NCBI RefSeq assembly: GCF_900215145.1
Contig: NZ_OBDO01000009.1
Span: forward strand, 232,525 to 296,524
Reading direction: 5' to 3'
Source: Geodermatophilus sabuli
GTDB lineage: Bacteria > Actinomycetota > Actinomycetes > Mycobacteriales > Geodermatophilaceae
Length of the DNA stretch: 64,000 nt
The position numbers and the translations under genes are program-made. The notes beneath the pieces are model-generated. The model was not told where the DNA came from. It made no database searches and was given only the letters and a program-made list of their open reading frames with translations. Shown piece after piece: positions 33,753 to 42,652 of the stretch (position 1 is its first letter; each line of letters starts with the position of its first letter).

Positions 33753-34577
33753 TCAGTTGTCCTGGAGGTAGGACAGCAGCCGCAGGATCTCCAGGTACAG
33801 CCAGACGACGGTCACGAGCAGACCGAAGGCGATGTACCAGGCGAACTTCGCCGGGGCGCCACGGCGGATCGCCTCGTCGGCCATGTCGAAGTCCAGCAGC
33901 AGCGTGAAGGCCGCGACGCCGATCACCACGACGCTGAACAGGATGGCCAGCGGGCCGCCGTCACGCAGGCCCAGCCCACCGGGGGTGAAGAAGCCCGCGA
34001 TCAGGTTGACCAGCACGAGCGCCAGGACACCGAACATCGCGCCGACGATCCAGCGGGTCAGCTTCGGGGTGACCCGGATGGCGCCGGTCTTGTAGACGAC
34101 GAGCATGCCGAAGAAGACACCGAAGGTCCCGATCAGCGCCTGGACGACGATGCCCGGGTAGATGTTGTTGAACGCCTCGCTGATGGCGCCGAGGGCGACA
34201 CCGTAGAGCGCGCCGTAGGACAGCGTGGCGGCCGGGTTGGCGATCTGCTTGAACGCGATCACCAGGCCGAGGACGAACGCGACCAGGACGGCCGGCAGCG
34301 CCAGGCCCCACGCGGCCTGCCCGGGCATGGCCCAGACGGCGGCGGCGGCCAGGACGGTCACCAGGAAGGACAGGCCGGTCTTCTGGACGACGTCGTCCAT
34401 CGTCATGTAGCGCGTCGCCGGCGGCGCGTACGGGGAACGGGCGTACGGCGACGGGGCGGCGTACGGGTCCTGCGTCGGGGCGCCGTACTGCGGGGCGCCC
34501 CACTGGGCGGACTGCTGGCCGTTGCCGGCGCCCGCGTTCGCGAAGCCCCGGCCGAAGGCCGGGTTGTGGCTGGGCAT
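33753..34577 (-). CDS. Bax inhibitor-1/YccA family membrane protein
   Basis: The protein has 274 residues from ATG at 34577; GAGGAG ends 6 nt upstream, which favours this start over the ATG at 34583. A polar head rich in Ala, Gln, Tyr and Pro (residues 1-55, with YARSPYAPPATRYMTMDDVV) precedes seven transmembrane helices. Family marks are GALYGVALGAISEAFNN, GMLVVYKTGAIRVTPKLTR and the terminal FDMADEAIRRGAPAKFAWY with ILRLLSYL. Relatives are proton-sensitive Ca2+ leak channels or FtsH-associated proteins. The mycobacterial counterpart I recall is Rv1072, two genes from the same thiolase. Confidence 0.9.
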   Translation of the reverse strand: MPSHNPAFGRGFANAGAGNGQQSAQWGAPQYGAPTQDPYAAPSPYARSPYAPPATRYMTMDDVVQKTGLSFLVTVLAAAAVWAMPGQAAWGLALPAVLVAFVLGLVIAFKQIANPAATLSYGALYGVALGAISEAFNNIYPGIVVQALIGTFGVFFGMLVVYKTGAIRVTPKLTRWIVGAMFGVLALVLVNLIAGFFTPGGLGLRDGGPLAILFSVVVIGVAAFTLLLDFDMADEAIRRGAPAKFAWYIAFGLLVTVVWLYLEILRLLSYLQDN

Positions 34578-34871
34578 CGTCATCTCCTCGAGGTGACCTG
34601 GCGGTTCGTGGGCCCAACGGTCCTGCACCCACTCGTCGAGGTCAACGCCTGGAGGGCTCGTTGCGTTCCTGACCCCGGGCAGGGCACCCGGACGGGGGGA
34701 ACGGGGCGGATCCGGCGGCTGCGCAGCACCGGCGCCCGGGCCCTCAGGGCATGCCCGGCCGGCACCGCAGGGTGGGTGGACTCCACACCTAGGGGTGCTG
34801 GTGGCGGACCGCGGCGGTCCCGACGCTGGTCGCAGCGGATCGAACAATCGCCCCGACCCGAGGAGAACCCG

Positions 34872-35396
34872 ATGAGCCTCCGCCGCACCCCCACCACTTC
34901 CCGTTCCACGACGGACGACGCGGCCACCACCCGCCGCGCCGGACGGCCGCGTCGTCGCTCCCGCCTGCTGGCCGGCGCAGCGGCGGCTGCCACCGTCACC
35001 GCCGGGCTCGTGGGCGTGGCGGCTCCGGCCAGTGCGGACGTGCTGACACCCAACGGCGTCCAGATCCACTCCCTGGCCATCTGCGACCCGATCCTCCACG
35101 ACGTCCGGGTGCAGGCGTCCCCGGTCCCGGGCGCCATCGGCCGGATCCATGTCCGGGACGTCACCACCGGGCAGGAACTGGCCAGCGACCTGCTGCTCGA
35201 CCCACTGGTCGTGGGCGACCAGACCTCCGGCTTCGCCACCTACCAGGCCGCCTTCCCGGCGGGGCGGTACGCGGTCTACGTCGAGTACATCTGGCAGGAC
35301 GCCTCCGGCGGCTGGCTGGTCGTCGGCGAGTGGGTCACCGAGTACTGGACCGAGGGCGCCTTCGGCAACTCCCAGGACACCGCGTGCTCCCTCTGA
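34872..35396 (+). CDS. Secreted hypothetical protein
   Basis: This 174-residue protein starts at ATG 34872 with AGGAG 6 nt before. The N-terminus is unusually long and Arg-rich (MSLRRTPTTSRSTTDDAATT, then RRAGRPRRRSR), followed by a hydrophobic core and an ASADV cleavage region, which suggests a Sec or possibly Tat signal. The mature part (LTPNGVQIHSLAICDPILHD, RIHVRDVTTGQEL, AGRYAVYVEYIWQD, CSL end) is beta-rich with two cysteines. I do not recognise a family. The 294 bp upstream are intergenic and divergent from yccA; I see no clear promoter there. Confidence 0.65.
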   Translation: MSLRRTPTTSRSTTDDAATTRRAGRPRRRSRLLAGAAAAATVTAGLVGVAAPASADVLTPNGVQIHSLAICDPILHDVRVQASPVPGAIGRIHVRDVTTGQELASDLLLDPLVVGDQTSGFATYQAAFPAGRYAVYVEYIWQDASGGWLVVGEWVTEYWTEGAFGNSQDTACSL

Positions 35397-35487
35397 CCCC
35401 CAGCTGCCGGGCGGGTCGGCCGGAGGACGCCGACGTCCTCCGGCCGACCCGCGGGCCCTTGCTTCGCCGGGCGGCTCACCAGACGAT

Positions 35488-35947
35488 GTGCCGGTGCCCG
35501 AGGGGCCCGAAGCCTGCCCGCTGCTGCGGTACACGGACGCCGACGGCCGCACGCGGGAGTTGCTCCTGACCGACGGGCTGCGGCGGTTGACGGTGGGCCG
35601 GGCGCCCGAGACGGCACCTACGTCAACGGCGAGCGGCTGACCGGACGGTGCACGTTGCGCGCCGGGACGGCGGCCACCGCCCTGCCCACCCCGGCTCGCT
35701 GTCGGAGACCCAGCGCCGGGTGCTGCTGGCGCTGGCCCGGCCGTTCGAGCACGGCAGCGCCTACGCCGTTCCGGCGGCCAACCAGCAGATCGCCGCGGAG
35801 CTGTTCCTCAGCGTGGACGCCGTGAAGACCCACCTGCGTACGTTGTCCGCCGAGCTCGGCGTCGAGGAACTCCCGCACAACTAGAAGCGGCTGCGGCTGG
35901 TCCAGCGGGCCCTGCAGAGCGGCGTCGTCCGGGGCCGCGGCCTCTGA
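35488..35947 (+). pseudogene. Decayed FHA-domain gene
   Basis: Three fragments in three frames make up one gene. From GTG 35488, CPLLRYTDADGRTRELLLTD and LRRLTVGRAPE form the start of an FHA domain. A shift then leads to GTYVNGERLTGRCTLRAG, the end of the FHA domain, with the middle missing. Another shift leads to LSETQRRVLLALARPFEHG, QQIAAELFLSVDAVKTHLR and VEELPHN, after which a TAG at 35882-35884 stops the frame. The codons beyond it (KRLRLVQRALQSGVVRG, stop at 35945) continue the protein, so TAG probably replaced a CAG. The loss of the FHA core, two frame changes and a nonsense codon make function very unlikely. The gene abuts an intact FHA-ABC transporter gene. Confidence 0.8.
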
Positions 35948-35956
35948 GTCCGGGCC

Positions 35957-38248
35957 TCACCGCCCGTCGCCGGTGTGCTTGACCGTCCAGGACAGCCCCC
36001 ACGCGGCCAGGGCGAGGAAGACCGCCGACTGCGCGGCCAGCAGCCCCATGTCCAGCCCCCACTGCCCGGCGGTCGGGCGGAACAGCCGGTCCGGTTGTGG
36101 GCCCTCCGCCGGCTGCAGCCCCACCGTGGCCGCCATCGCGGCGTACCCGGCCCGCGCGGGCAGGACCAGCGAGAACTGCTCCAGCCCGGTCCGGCCCGCC
36201 AGTGGGAAGAGGCCGCCGCAGAACACCAGCTGGCCCATGACCAGGGCGACCAGCGCCGGCATCGTCTGGTCGGCCGACCGTGCGAACGCCGACACCGCCA
36301 GCGAGGCGATCGTCATGGTGATGCCGACCGCGGCGACGGCGGCGGCCACCTCCAGGCGCGGCCAGGGCAGGACCAGCCCGTCGTCCGGACCGGGCAGGCC
36401 CAGCAGCGCGAGCAGGCAGAACGCGACCGACTGGAACGTCACGCAACCACCGACGACGAGCACCTTGGCGACGAGGTAGACCGACGGCGACAACCCCACG
36501 GCGTGCTCGCGGCGGTAGATGGGCCGCTCCCCCACCAGCTCCCGGACCGACAGGGCCGCCCCCATGAGGGCGGCGCCGACGACCAGCACGATGATCCGCT
36601 GCTGTGCCTCGGCCGGGTTCCCCCCGGCCGCCGACATCGACAGCCCCGCCTCCCCCGGGAAGGCGTGCGCCATGACCGCGAGCACGACGGGCATGCCGAC
36701 GAGCAGGGCGAGGAACAGCCGGTCCGCGGCGACGACCGCCAGGTTGCGGCGGACCAGGGTCGCCAGCTGGCGCAGCGGGGCGGGCCGCGGCGGCACGGGC
36801 GCGGGGCCAGCCGGGCACGGCGTCACACCGTCGCCGGTCGGCTGGAGGTAGCGGTGCTGGAGCGTCGACTGGGCGAACCGCTCCACCCAGCCGGGGTCCT
36901 CCAGGGCGGCGAAGACCGAGGGGTGGTCCTGGACGCCGAAGAACGGCAGCAGCCGGTCGGGCGGCCCGTAGAACGCGACCCGGCCCCCGGGCGCGAGCAG
37001 CAGGACCCGGTCGCAGCGGTCGAGGGCCAGCACGCTGTGCGTGACGACCAGCACCACCCGGCCGGCGTCGGCGAGGGTGCGCAGACCGTCCATCACCTGT
37101 CGGTCCAGGCCCGGGTCCAGGCCGGAGGTGGGTTCGTCGAGGAAGAGCATCTGTGGCGCGGTCAGCAGCTCGAGGGCGATCGACGTGCGCTTGCGCTGAC
37201 CGCCGGAGAGCGAGTCGATCCGCTGGTCGACCTGCGCAGTGAGCCGGACCTCGGCGAGCACCTCCGCCACCCGCTGGGCCCGCTCCTCGGCGGTGGTGTC
37301 GGGCGGCAGGCGCAGCCGGGCAGCGAAGTCGAGGGCCCGGCGCACGGTCAGCTGGCGGTGCAGGATGTCCTCCTGCGGCACCAGTCCGATGAGGAAGCGC
37401 AGCTGCTCGTACTCGTCGTAGAGGTCCCGGCCGTCCCACGTCACCCGGCCGGAACCGGCGGGGCGCAGCCCGGTGAGGGCGCCCAGCAGGGTGGACTTGC
37501 CCGCACCGGACGGGCCGATCACCGCCACCAGCTCCCCCGCCCGCACCGTGAGGCTCAGGTCGTCCATCAGGCGGGTGCCGCGCGCGGTGGTGACGGTCAG
37601 GTGCCGGGCGTCCAGGGAGGGGCGCCGCACGTCCGGCAGGGTGATGGTGCGCCCGTCCCAGCCGAACGTGCTGCTGCCCGCGCCGATCCGGTCCCCGGCA
37701 CGCAGCGGCTCCGACCCGTGGATCCGGCGGCCGTTCAGATAGGTGCCGTTGAAGCTGCCGACGTCCCGCAGCACGGCGGTGGTGCCGTCCTCCCCCGTCT
37801 CCACCGCCGCGTGCCGCCGAGACAGCACGGGGTCGTCCGGGACGACGACGTCACACCCCGGCTCGCGCCCGATGACCAGGATCCGCTCGCCGGCACCGTC
37901 CCCTCCCGCGTCAGCGGCGGCCGACGGGACGTAGCGCAGCCGCAGTTCGGGACCGTTCGCGCCGCCGATGCGGACGCTGACCTCCTGTCCCGGACCGATC
38001 CGCGCGGCCTGCTGCGGAACGCCGTCGATCCACGTGCCGTTGCGGCTGCCGAGGTCGCGCAGCAGCCACCCCTCCGCGATCCCGCGCAGTGCCAAGTGCA
38101 TGCTGCTGACCCGTTCGTCGGCCACGCGGACGTCGCACCGCGGGTCCCGGCCGACGACGACCGGCTGGGACCGGGGGAAGGTCCACACCCCGCCCGCGCC
38201 GGCGACCTGCAGGACGTCCTGCGTCGGTCGTCGGGGAGTCCGCGTCAT
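35957..38248 (-). CDS. ABC transporter with two FHA domains fused to permease (Rv1747-like)
   Basis: This 763-residue half-transporter begins with two FHA phosphothreonine-binding domains: VVVGRDPRCDVRVAD with LRDLGSRNGTWIDG (about 25-85), and LVIGREPGCDVVVPDD with LRDVGSFNGTYLNGR (about 125-185). The ABC ATPase follows: VIGPSGAGKSTLLGALTGL, signature SLSGGQRKRTSIALELL, Walker B QMLFLDEPTSGLD and VTHSVLALDRCDRVLL. From about residue 490 an ABCG-type permease contains six helices (FLALLVGMPVVLAVMAHAF, AALMGAALSVRELVGERPIY). It is organised like mycobacterial Rv1747, which is controlled by phosphorylation by a Ser/Thr kinase and exports a cell-envelope glycolipid. No kinase gene adjoins it here. 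Confidence 0.92.
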   Translation of the reverse strand: MTRTPRRPTQDVLQVAGAGGVWTFPRSQPVVVGRDPRCDVRVADERVSSMHLALRGIAEGWLLRDLGSRNGTWIDGVPQQAARIGPGQEVSVRIGGANGPELRLRYVPSAAADAGGDGAGERILVIGREPGCDVVVPDDPVLSRRHAAVETGEDGTTAVLRDVGSFNGTYLNGRRIHGSEPLRAGDRIGAGSSTFGWDGRTITLPDVRRPSLDARHLTVTTARGTRLMDDLSLTVRAGELVAVIGPSGAGKSTLLGALTGLRPAGSGRVTWDGRDLYDEYEQLRFLIGLVPQEDILHRQLTVRRALDFAARLRLPPDTTAEERAQRVAEVLAEVRLTAQVDQRIDSLSGGQRKRTSIALELLTAPQMLFLDEPTSGLDPGLDRQVMDGLRTLADAGRVVLVVTHSVLALDRCDRVLLLAPGGRVAFYGPPDRLLPFFGVQDHPSVFAALEDPGWVERFAQSTLQHRYLQPTGDGVTPCPAGPAPVPPRPAPLRQLATLVRRNLAVVAADRLFLALLVGMPVVLAVMAHAFPGEAGLSMSAAGGNPAEAQQRIIVLVVGAALMGAALSVRELVGERPIYRREHAVGLSPSVYLVAKVLVVGGCVTFQSVAFCLLALLGLPGPDDGLVLPWPRLEVAAAVAAVGITMTIASLAVSAFARSADQTMPALVALVMGQLVFCGGLFPLAGRTGLEQFSLVLPARAGYAAMAATVGLQPAEGPQPDRLFRPTAGQWGLDMGLLAAQSAVFLALAAWGLSWTVKHTGDGR

Positions 38249-38503
38249 GCCTGCCCTCCGGGTCAGCCGGTGCTGCGCAGCGATCGGAGCACCCGCTCGG
38301 AGGTCGCCGGCTGATCGGCGGACTCCGGCGGCGGGTGCGCGGTCGGGCCACGTCCTGGCCTCACTCTCGGCTCGGCGTCCGCCCCGGGAGCTCAGGAGCA
38401 GCGAGAACGTGGCCCCGCCGTCCGGCCAGCGTCAACCGTCACCCGGCTGCTGACCACGCGACGCCCGCGTTCCGGAACACGGGCGGCGCACGCCGTCACG
38501 CTG

Positions 38504-38577
38504 TGCCCCCGGTCGGGTTCGAACCGACACTGGAACCCTTTTAAGGGGCCTGCCTCTGCCGATTGGGCTACGGGGGC
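38504..38577 (-). tRNA. tRNA with UAA anticodon and short variable loop (Leu-like, atypical)
   Basis: On the minus strand a cloverleaf can be drawn: acceptor GCCCCCG (38577-38571) with CGGGGGC (38511-38505), TA at positions 8-9, a 3-bp D stem with GG in the loop, anticodon stem GGCCC/GGGTT (two G-U pairs), loop CTTAAAA, a 5-nt variable loop CCAGT, T arm GTCGG-TTCGAAC-CCGAC, and discriminator A at 38504. The anticodon is TAA at 38543-38541, which reads leucine UUA codons. Leucine tRNAs normally have a long variable arm; here it is the short class I form. CCA is not encoded. It may be a divergent tRNA-Leu, a tRNA charged otherwise, or a pseudo-tRNA. Confidence 0.75.
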
Positions 38578-38664
38578 TGCGCCGTCGGAACGCTAACCCG
38601 TGGCGGACCGCGGCTCCCGCGAGCGGGCGCCCGCCGGTGGGCCGCGGCCGGCCGGGCCTCGCCC

Positions 38665-40044
38665 TCAGCTCGCCTGGGCCGGGCGGGACTGCGCGCGATC
38701 GGCCGGCGAGGGCGGGGGCACCGACCCGGCCCGGCCGGTGTTGGCCGCGGCGACGAACTCCCGGCGCGGGTCCTGGAGCTGGCCGAGGGAGATGACCTCG
38801 CGGCGGAAGACCGCGCCGAGCGTCCAGTCCGCCACCACCCGGGCCTTGCGGTTGAAGGTGGGCACCCGGCTGACGTGGTAGGTGCGGTGCATGAACCACG
38901 CGGGCCAGCCCTTGAGCTTCACCCCGTAGACCTGGGCGACCCCCTTGTGCAGGCCGAGGCTGGCGACCGACCCGGCGTAGGCGTGCCGGTAGGGCTGCGG
39001 CTGCTCGCCGCCGAGGACGGCGACGATGTTGTCGGCCAGCCGCTTGGCCTGCCGGACGGCGTGCTGCGCGTTCGGCGCCGTGGTCGCGTCCGGCTCCTCC
39101 TTGGTGAGGTCGGGGACGGCGGCGAGGTCACCGGCGGACCAGGCGTCGGGCATCCCCTGCACCTGGAGGGTGGGCTCGCAGACGACCCGGCCGCGCCCGT
39201 CCAGCGGCAGGTCGGTCTCGGCGAGCATCGGGTTCGGCTTGGTGCCCGCCGTCCAGACCAGGGTGTCGCTGTCGAACTCGTCGCCGTCGCTGAGCCGGAC
39301 GTGGCAGTCGCTGACGGACTCCAGGCGGGTGTTGAGCCGCACGTCCATGCCGCGGGCGGTCAGCTGCTTGACCGTCCACGCGGCCATGTCGAGGTCCACC
39401 TCGGGCAGGATCCGCCCCATCGCCTCGACCAGCACCCACCGCATGTCCGACGGCGACAGGCGCGGGTAGTAGTGCTCGACGGCGTACCGGGCCATGTCCT
39501 CCAGCTCGGCGAACGCCTCCACGCCCGCGTAGCCGCCTCCCACGAAGGTGAAGGTCAGCGCCCGGCGCCGGACGTCGGGGTCGTCGGTGGAGCTGGCCGC
39601 GTCGAGCCGGGCGAGCACGTGGTTGCGCAGGTAGATGGCCTCGCCGACGTTCTTGAAGCCGATGCCGTGGTCGGCCAGTCCGGGGATGGGGAGGGTGCGC
39701 GCCACCGACCCGGCGGCCATCACGAGCACGTCGTAGGAGAGCTCGAACGGCTCCCCCTCCAGCGGGGCGATCCGGGCGCGGCGCTCGGCGTGGCTGAGGC
39801 CGGTGACCGCGCCGGTGATGATCCGGCAGCGCGGCAGCGTGCGCCGCAGCGGGACGACCACGTGACGCGGCTCCACCGAGCCGGCCGCCGCCTCGGGGAG
39901 GAAGGGCTGGTAGGTCATGTGCGGTTGCGGGTCGACCACGACGATCTCCGCCCTCCCGCGGGAGAGCCGCTTCTGCAACCGCAGGGCGGTGTAGAGGCCG
40001 ACGTAACCGCCGCCCACGACGAGGACCACCGGACGCTGCGCCAT
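38665..40044 (-). CDS. ndh: Type II NADH dehydrogenase (NDH-2 family)
   Basis: This single-subunit, non-proton-pumping NADH:quinone oxidoreductase has 459 residues. The FAD-binding motif is VVLVVGGGYVGLYTALRLQK, then DPQPHMTYQPFLPEAAAGSV; the NADH-binding motif is TFTFVGGGYAGVEAFAELED; the second FAD motif is DAWSAGDLAAVPDLT. The stretch APNAQHAVRQAKRLADNI and the C-terminal membrane-associating part (VAQVYGVKLKGWPAWFMHRTYH) match NDH-2. The Pro/Ala-rich tail is low-complexity. It faces the tRNA gene on the same strand and begins 10 nt after the end of udgB in the opposite order of transcription, that is udgB lies upstream and the two may be co-transcribed. Confidence 0.9.
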   Translation of the reverse strand: MAQRPVVLVVGGGYVGLYTALRLQKRLSRGRAEIVVVDPQPHMTYQPFLPEAAAGSVEPRHVVVPLRRTLPRCRIITGAVTGLSHAERRARIAPLEGEPFELSYDVLVMAAGSVARTLPIPGLADHGIGFKNVGEAIYLRNHVLARLDAASSTDDPDVRRRALTFTFVGGGYAGVEAFAELEDMARYAVEHYYPRLSPSDMRWVLVEAMGRILPEVDLDMAAWTVKQLTARGMDVRLNTRLESVSDCHVRLSDGDEFDSDTLVWTAGTKPNPMLAETDLPLDGRGRVVCEPTLQVQGMPDAWSAGDLAAVPDLTKEEPDATTAPNAQHAVRQAKRLADNIVAVLGGEQPQPYRHAYAGSVASLGLHKGVAQVYGVKLKGWPAWFMHRTYHVSRVPTFNRKARVVADWTLGAVFRREVISLGQLQDPRREFVAAANTGRAGSVPPPSPADRAQSRPAQAS

Positions 40045-40053
40045 GGGCCGAGC

Positions 40054-40839
40054 CTAGGGCCGCACCCCCGGTGGCGGCACGGCCGCGGCGAGGTCGGTGG
40101 CCCGGGAGAGGACGGCGTCGAGCATCGGCTCGGTCAGCTTGCCGGTGAAGGTGTTCTGCTGGCTCACGTGGTAGCTGCCCAGCAGGGTGAGCGGCCCGCG
40201 CGGCCCCTCGAGGGTCACCTCGACCCCGTGCCCGAACGCCGGCCGCGGCGTGGGCAGCCGGTAGCCGGCCTCGGCCAGCACCGGCCACAGCGCCGTCCAG
40301 CCGAACCCACCCAGGACGACGACCACCCGCAGGTCCGGCAGCAGCGCCAGTTCCCGCGCCAGCCACGGTGAGCAGGTGTCGCGTTCCTCCGGCGTCGGCG
40401 CGTTCGCCGGTGGGGCGCAGCGCACCGCCGCGGCCACCCGGACGCCGGTGAGCTCGAGCCCGTCACCGATGTGCGTGGACGTCGGCTGGTTGGCCAGTCC
40501 GGCCCGCCAGAGCGCGGCGAAGATCCAGTCCCCGCTGCGGTCGCCGGTGAACACCCGCCCGGTGCGGTTGCCGCCGTGCGCGGCCGGCGCCAGCCCGACG
40601 ACGGCGATCCGGGCGTCGGCCGGGCCCAGCCCCGGCACCGGGCGGCCCCAGTACTCCTCGTCGCGGAACGACGCCCGCCTCGTCCGGGCCACCTCCTCTC
40701 GCCAGGCCACCAGGCGGGGGCAGGCGCGGCAGCCGGAGATGCGGGCGTCGAGGACGGCGAGGTCGCGGGTGCCGCGCGCCGAGCGGACGACGCCGGCGGG
40801 GGTGCGGGTCACCGGGAAGCCGGCCGCGTCGGTCGCCAC
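40054..40839 (-). CDS. udgB: Type 5 uracil-DNA glycosylase (UdgB)
   Basis: The 261-residue enzyme from GTG at 40839 removes uracil and other deaminated bases from DNA. It carries the family 5 motifs GLAPAAHGGNRTGRVFTGDR (motif A; no catalytic Asp or Asn after GLAPAAHG, as expected for UdgB) and the C-terminal GSYHVSQQNTFTGKLT. Cysteines of the iron-sulphur cluster are in ISGCRACPRLVAWREE near the N-terminus and in VRCAPPANAPTPEERDTC. The upstream in-frame codons lack conserved features, so 40839 is preferred. The gene is divergent from the DUF4235 gene and lies just upstream of ndh. Confidence 0.9.
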   Translation of the reverse strand: MATDAAGFPVTRTPAGVVRSARGTRDLAVLDARISGCRACPRLVAWREEVARTRRASFRDEEYWGRPVPGLGPADARIAVVGLAPAAHGGNRTGRVFTGDRSGDWIFAALWRAGLANQPTSTHIGDGLELTGVRVAAAVRCAPPANAPTPEERDTCSPWLARELALLPDLRVVVVLGGFGWTALWPVLAEAGYRLPTPRPAFGHGVEVTLEGPRGPLTLLGSYHVSQQNTFTGKLTEPMLDAVLSRATDLAAAVPPPGVRP

Positions 40840-40897
40840 CCCGTCAGGGAACCACCCGTCGTCTGCGTGCCGACGCGGACCCCGGCATGATCGCCTC

Positions 40898-41200
40898 GTG
40901 GCCAGGAAGAAGAAGCAGAAGGCCCCGCTCACCTGGAAGCTGCTCTCGGCGGGCTTCGCGGTGCCGGCGGGGATCGCCGTCCGGAAGGCGACCGACGCCG
41001 CCTGGTACGGCGTGCGCGGGACGATGCCCCCCAAGAACCCGGCGGCGCCGGGGGTCAGCTGGCCCGAGGCGCTGGCCTGGGCCGGGGTCTCCGGGCTCGC
41101 CATCGCCGCGGGGCGTCTCGTCGCCGCCCGCGGCGCCGCGGCCAGCTACGAGAAGCTGACCGGGAAGCTGCCGCCGGGGATCAACGAGGGCACCACCTGA
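40898..41200 (+). CDS. DUF4235 domain membrane-associated protein
   Basis: This protein of 100 residues starts at GTG 40898 (VARKKKQKAPLTWKLLSAGF). It has a basic head, one hydrophobic segment (LLSAGFAVPAGIAVRKATDA), a loop with RGTMPPKNPAAPGVSWPEAL and a second hydrophobic helix (LAWAGVSGLAIAAGRLVAAR). This is the DUF4235 pattern, common in actinobacteria and without a known function. It converges on ppx, whose stop codon is 8 nt away. Confidence 0.8.
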   Translation: MARKKKQKAPLTWKLLSAGFAVPAGIAVRKATDAAWYGVRGTMPPKNPAAPGVSWPEALAWAGVSGLAIAAGRLVAARGAAASYEKLTGKLPPGINEGTT

Positions 41201-41207
41201 GCCGGGG

Positions 41208-42158
41208 TCAGCCGCGCGCGAGCTGCAGGGCGATGCCGTCGAGGATGTCGTGCTCACTGACCACGACGTCGTCGAGGGCGAACGCGTCCATGACCACCCG
41301 CAGGACCAGTGAGCCGGCGCCGATGACGTCGACCCGCCCCGGGTGCATCACCGCCTCCAGCGCCCGCCGCCGGCGGGTGGCGGTGAGCAGGCCGGCGGTC
41401 ACCGAGCGGACGCCGGCCACCGGGATCCGCGAGCCGTGGATGGCCACCGGGTCGTAGGCGGGCAGGCGCAGCGCGAGCGCGGCGACGGTGGTCACCGAGC
41501 CGGCCAGCCCGACCAGGGTGGCCGCCTCGTGCACGGGCACCGTGCTGACGACGTCGGCGAGCGCGGCGCGGATGTCGGCCTCGGCGCGCTGGATCTCGTC
41601 GGCGGTCGGCGGGTCGCCGTGCAGGTGCCGCTCGGTGAGCCGGACACAGCCGACGTCGACCGAGCGGGCCGCCCGCACCCCACCGGCGTCGCCGAGCACG
41701 AACTCGGTCGACCCGCCGCCGATGTCGACGACCAGGTACGGCGGGTGGGGCGCCGGCTGGCCGTGCGCGGCCACCGCGGCGTCGAGGGAGGCGGTGGCCC
41801 CGAGGAAGGACAGCCGTGCCTCCTCGTCGCCGGCGACGACGTCGGGCAGCCGGCCGAGCGTGGCAGTGACCATCGCCTCGAAGTCGGCGCGGTTGGCGGC
41901 GTCCCGGCTGGCACTGGTCGCGACCATGCGCACCGCCGTGGCGCCCAGGTCCCGCGCCTGGGCGGCGTACTGCGCCAGCACGACGCGGGTGCGCTCGATC
42001 GCCTCGGGCGCCAGCCGGCCGGTGGCGTCGACGCCCTGCCCGAGGCGGACCACCTCCATCCGGCGCAGGAGGTCGGTGTGCGGCCCCTCCGGTGGGACGT
42101 CGGCGACGAGCAGGCGGATCGAGTTGGTGCCGCAGTCGATCGCCGCCACCCTCGTCAC
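41208..42158 (-). CDS. ppx: Ppx/GppA family exopolyphosphatase
   Basis: The 316-residue protein hydrolyses polyphosphate or pppGpp. The ASKHA phosphate-binding motifs are VAAIDCGTNSIRLLVADV at the N-terminus and LVVDIGGGSTEFVLGDAGG near residue 140, with catalytic Glu in TSASRDAANRADFEAMV and LAGSVTTVAALAL as the adenosine-side motif. It is the short actinobacterial form, without the C-terminal HD domain of E. coli Ppx, as in Rv1026. GTG at 42158 overlaps the DUF501 stop by 4 nt, so the eno-ftsB-DUF501-ppx order forms a translationally linked operon. Confidence 0.92.
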   Translation of the reverse strand: MTRVAAIDCGTNSIRLLVADVPPEGPHTDLLRRMEVVRLGQGVDATGRLAPEAIERTRVVLAQYAAQARDLGATAVRMVATSASRDAANRADFEAMVTATLGRLPDVVAGDEEARLSFLGATASLDAAVAAHGQPAPHPPYLVVDIGGGSTEFVLGDAGGVRAARSVDVGCVRLTERHLHGDPPTADEIQRAEADIRAALADVVSTVPVHEAATLVGLAGSVTTVAALALRLPAYDPVAIHGSRIPVAGVRSVTAGLLTATRRRRALEAVMHPGRVDVIGAGSLVLRVVMDAFALDDVVVSEHDILDGIALQLARG

Positions 42159-42652
42159 GGCCGGTCCTCCTGGGCGCAGGGGCCGTTCGCCCACCACTCC
42201 CCCATCTCGGCCACCGCGCGGTCGCCGATCGGGTTGACGCCCGGGCCGGCGGCCAGCGCGTGGCCGGCCAGCGCGTGCAGGCACTTGACGCGGTCGGGCA
42301 TGCCGCCGGCGGTGTTGCGGGTGGGCAGCACGCCCAGCGCGTCACGTTCGGCGAGGTAGGCCTCGTGGGCGGCGCGGTACCGGGCGGCCAGCTCGGGGTC
42401 GGTGGCCAGCTCGTCCTGCCACTCGCGCATCCGGCCGGCCGACTCCAGCCGGCTGGCAGCGGCGTTCGCCCGCGGGCAGGTCAGGTAGTACAGCGTCGGG
42501 AACGGGGTGCCGTCCTCCAGCCGCGGTGAGGTCTCCACGACGTCGGGCTGCCCGCAGGGGCAGCGGTGCGCCACCGCGTGCACAGCACGCGGTGGCCGGC
42601 CCAGCTGGCGGGCGACGACCTCCCGCTCCGCCGGGGTGACCGGTTCCTTCAC
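42155..42652 (-). CDS. DUF501 domain protein
   Basis: The 165-residue protein has the DUF501 core: VARQLGRPPRAVHAVAHRCP, CGQPDVVETSPRLEDGTPFP, TLYYLTCPRANAAASRLES, then NTAGGMPDRVKCLHALAGH. Conserved cysteines and histidines (HRCPCG, TCPR, KCLH, HALA) suggest a metal site. It overlaps ftsB upstream and ppx downstream by 4 nt each. The same order is found in mycobacteria (Rv1023-Rv1026). Function unknown. Confidence 0.9.
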   Translation of the reverse strand: MKEPVTPAEREVVARQLGRPPRAVHAVAHRCPCGQPDVVETSPRLEDGTPFPTLYYLTCPRANAAASRLESAGRMREWQDELATDPELAARYRAAHEAYLAERDALGVLPTRNTAGGMPDRVKCLHALAGHALAAGPGVNPIGDRAVAEMGEWWANGPCAQEDRP

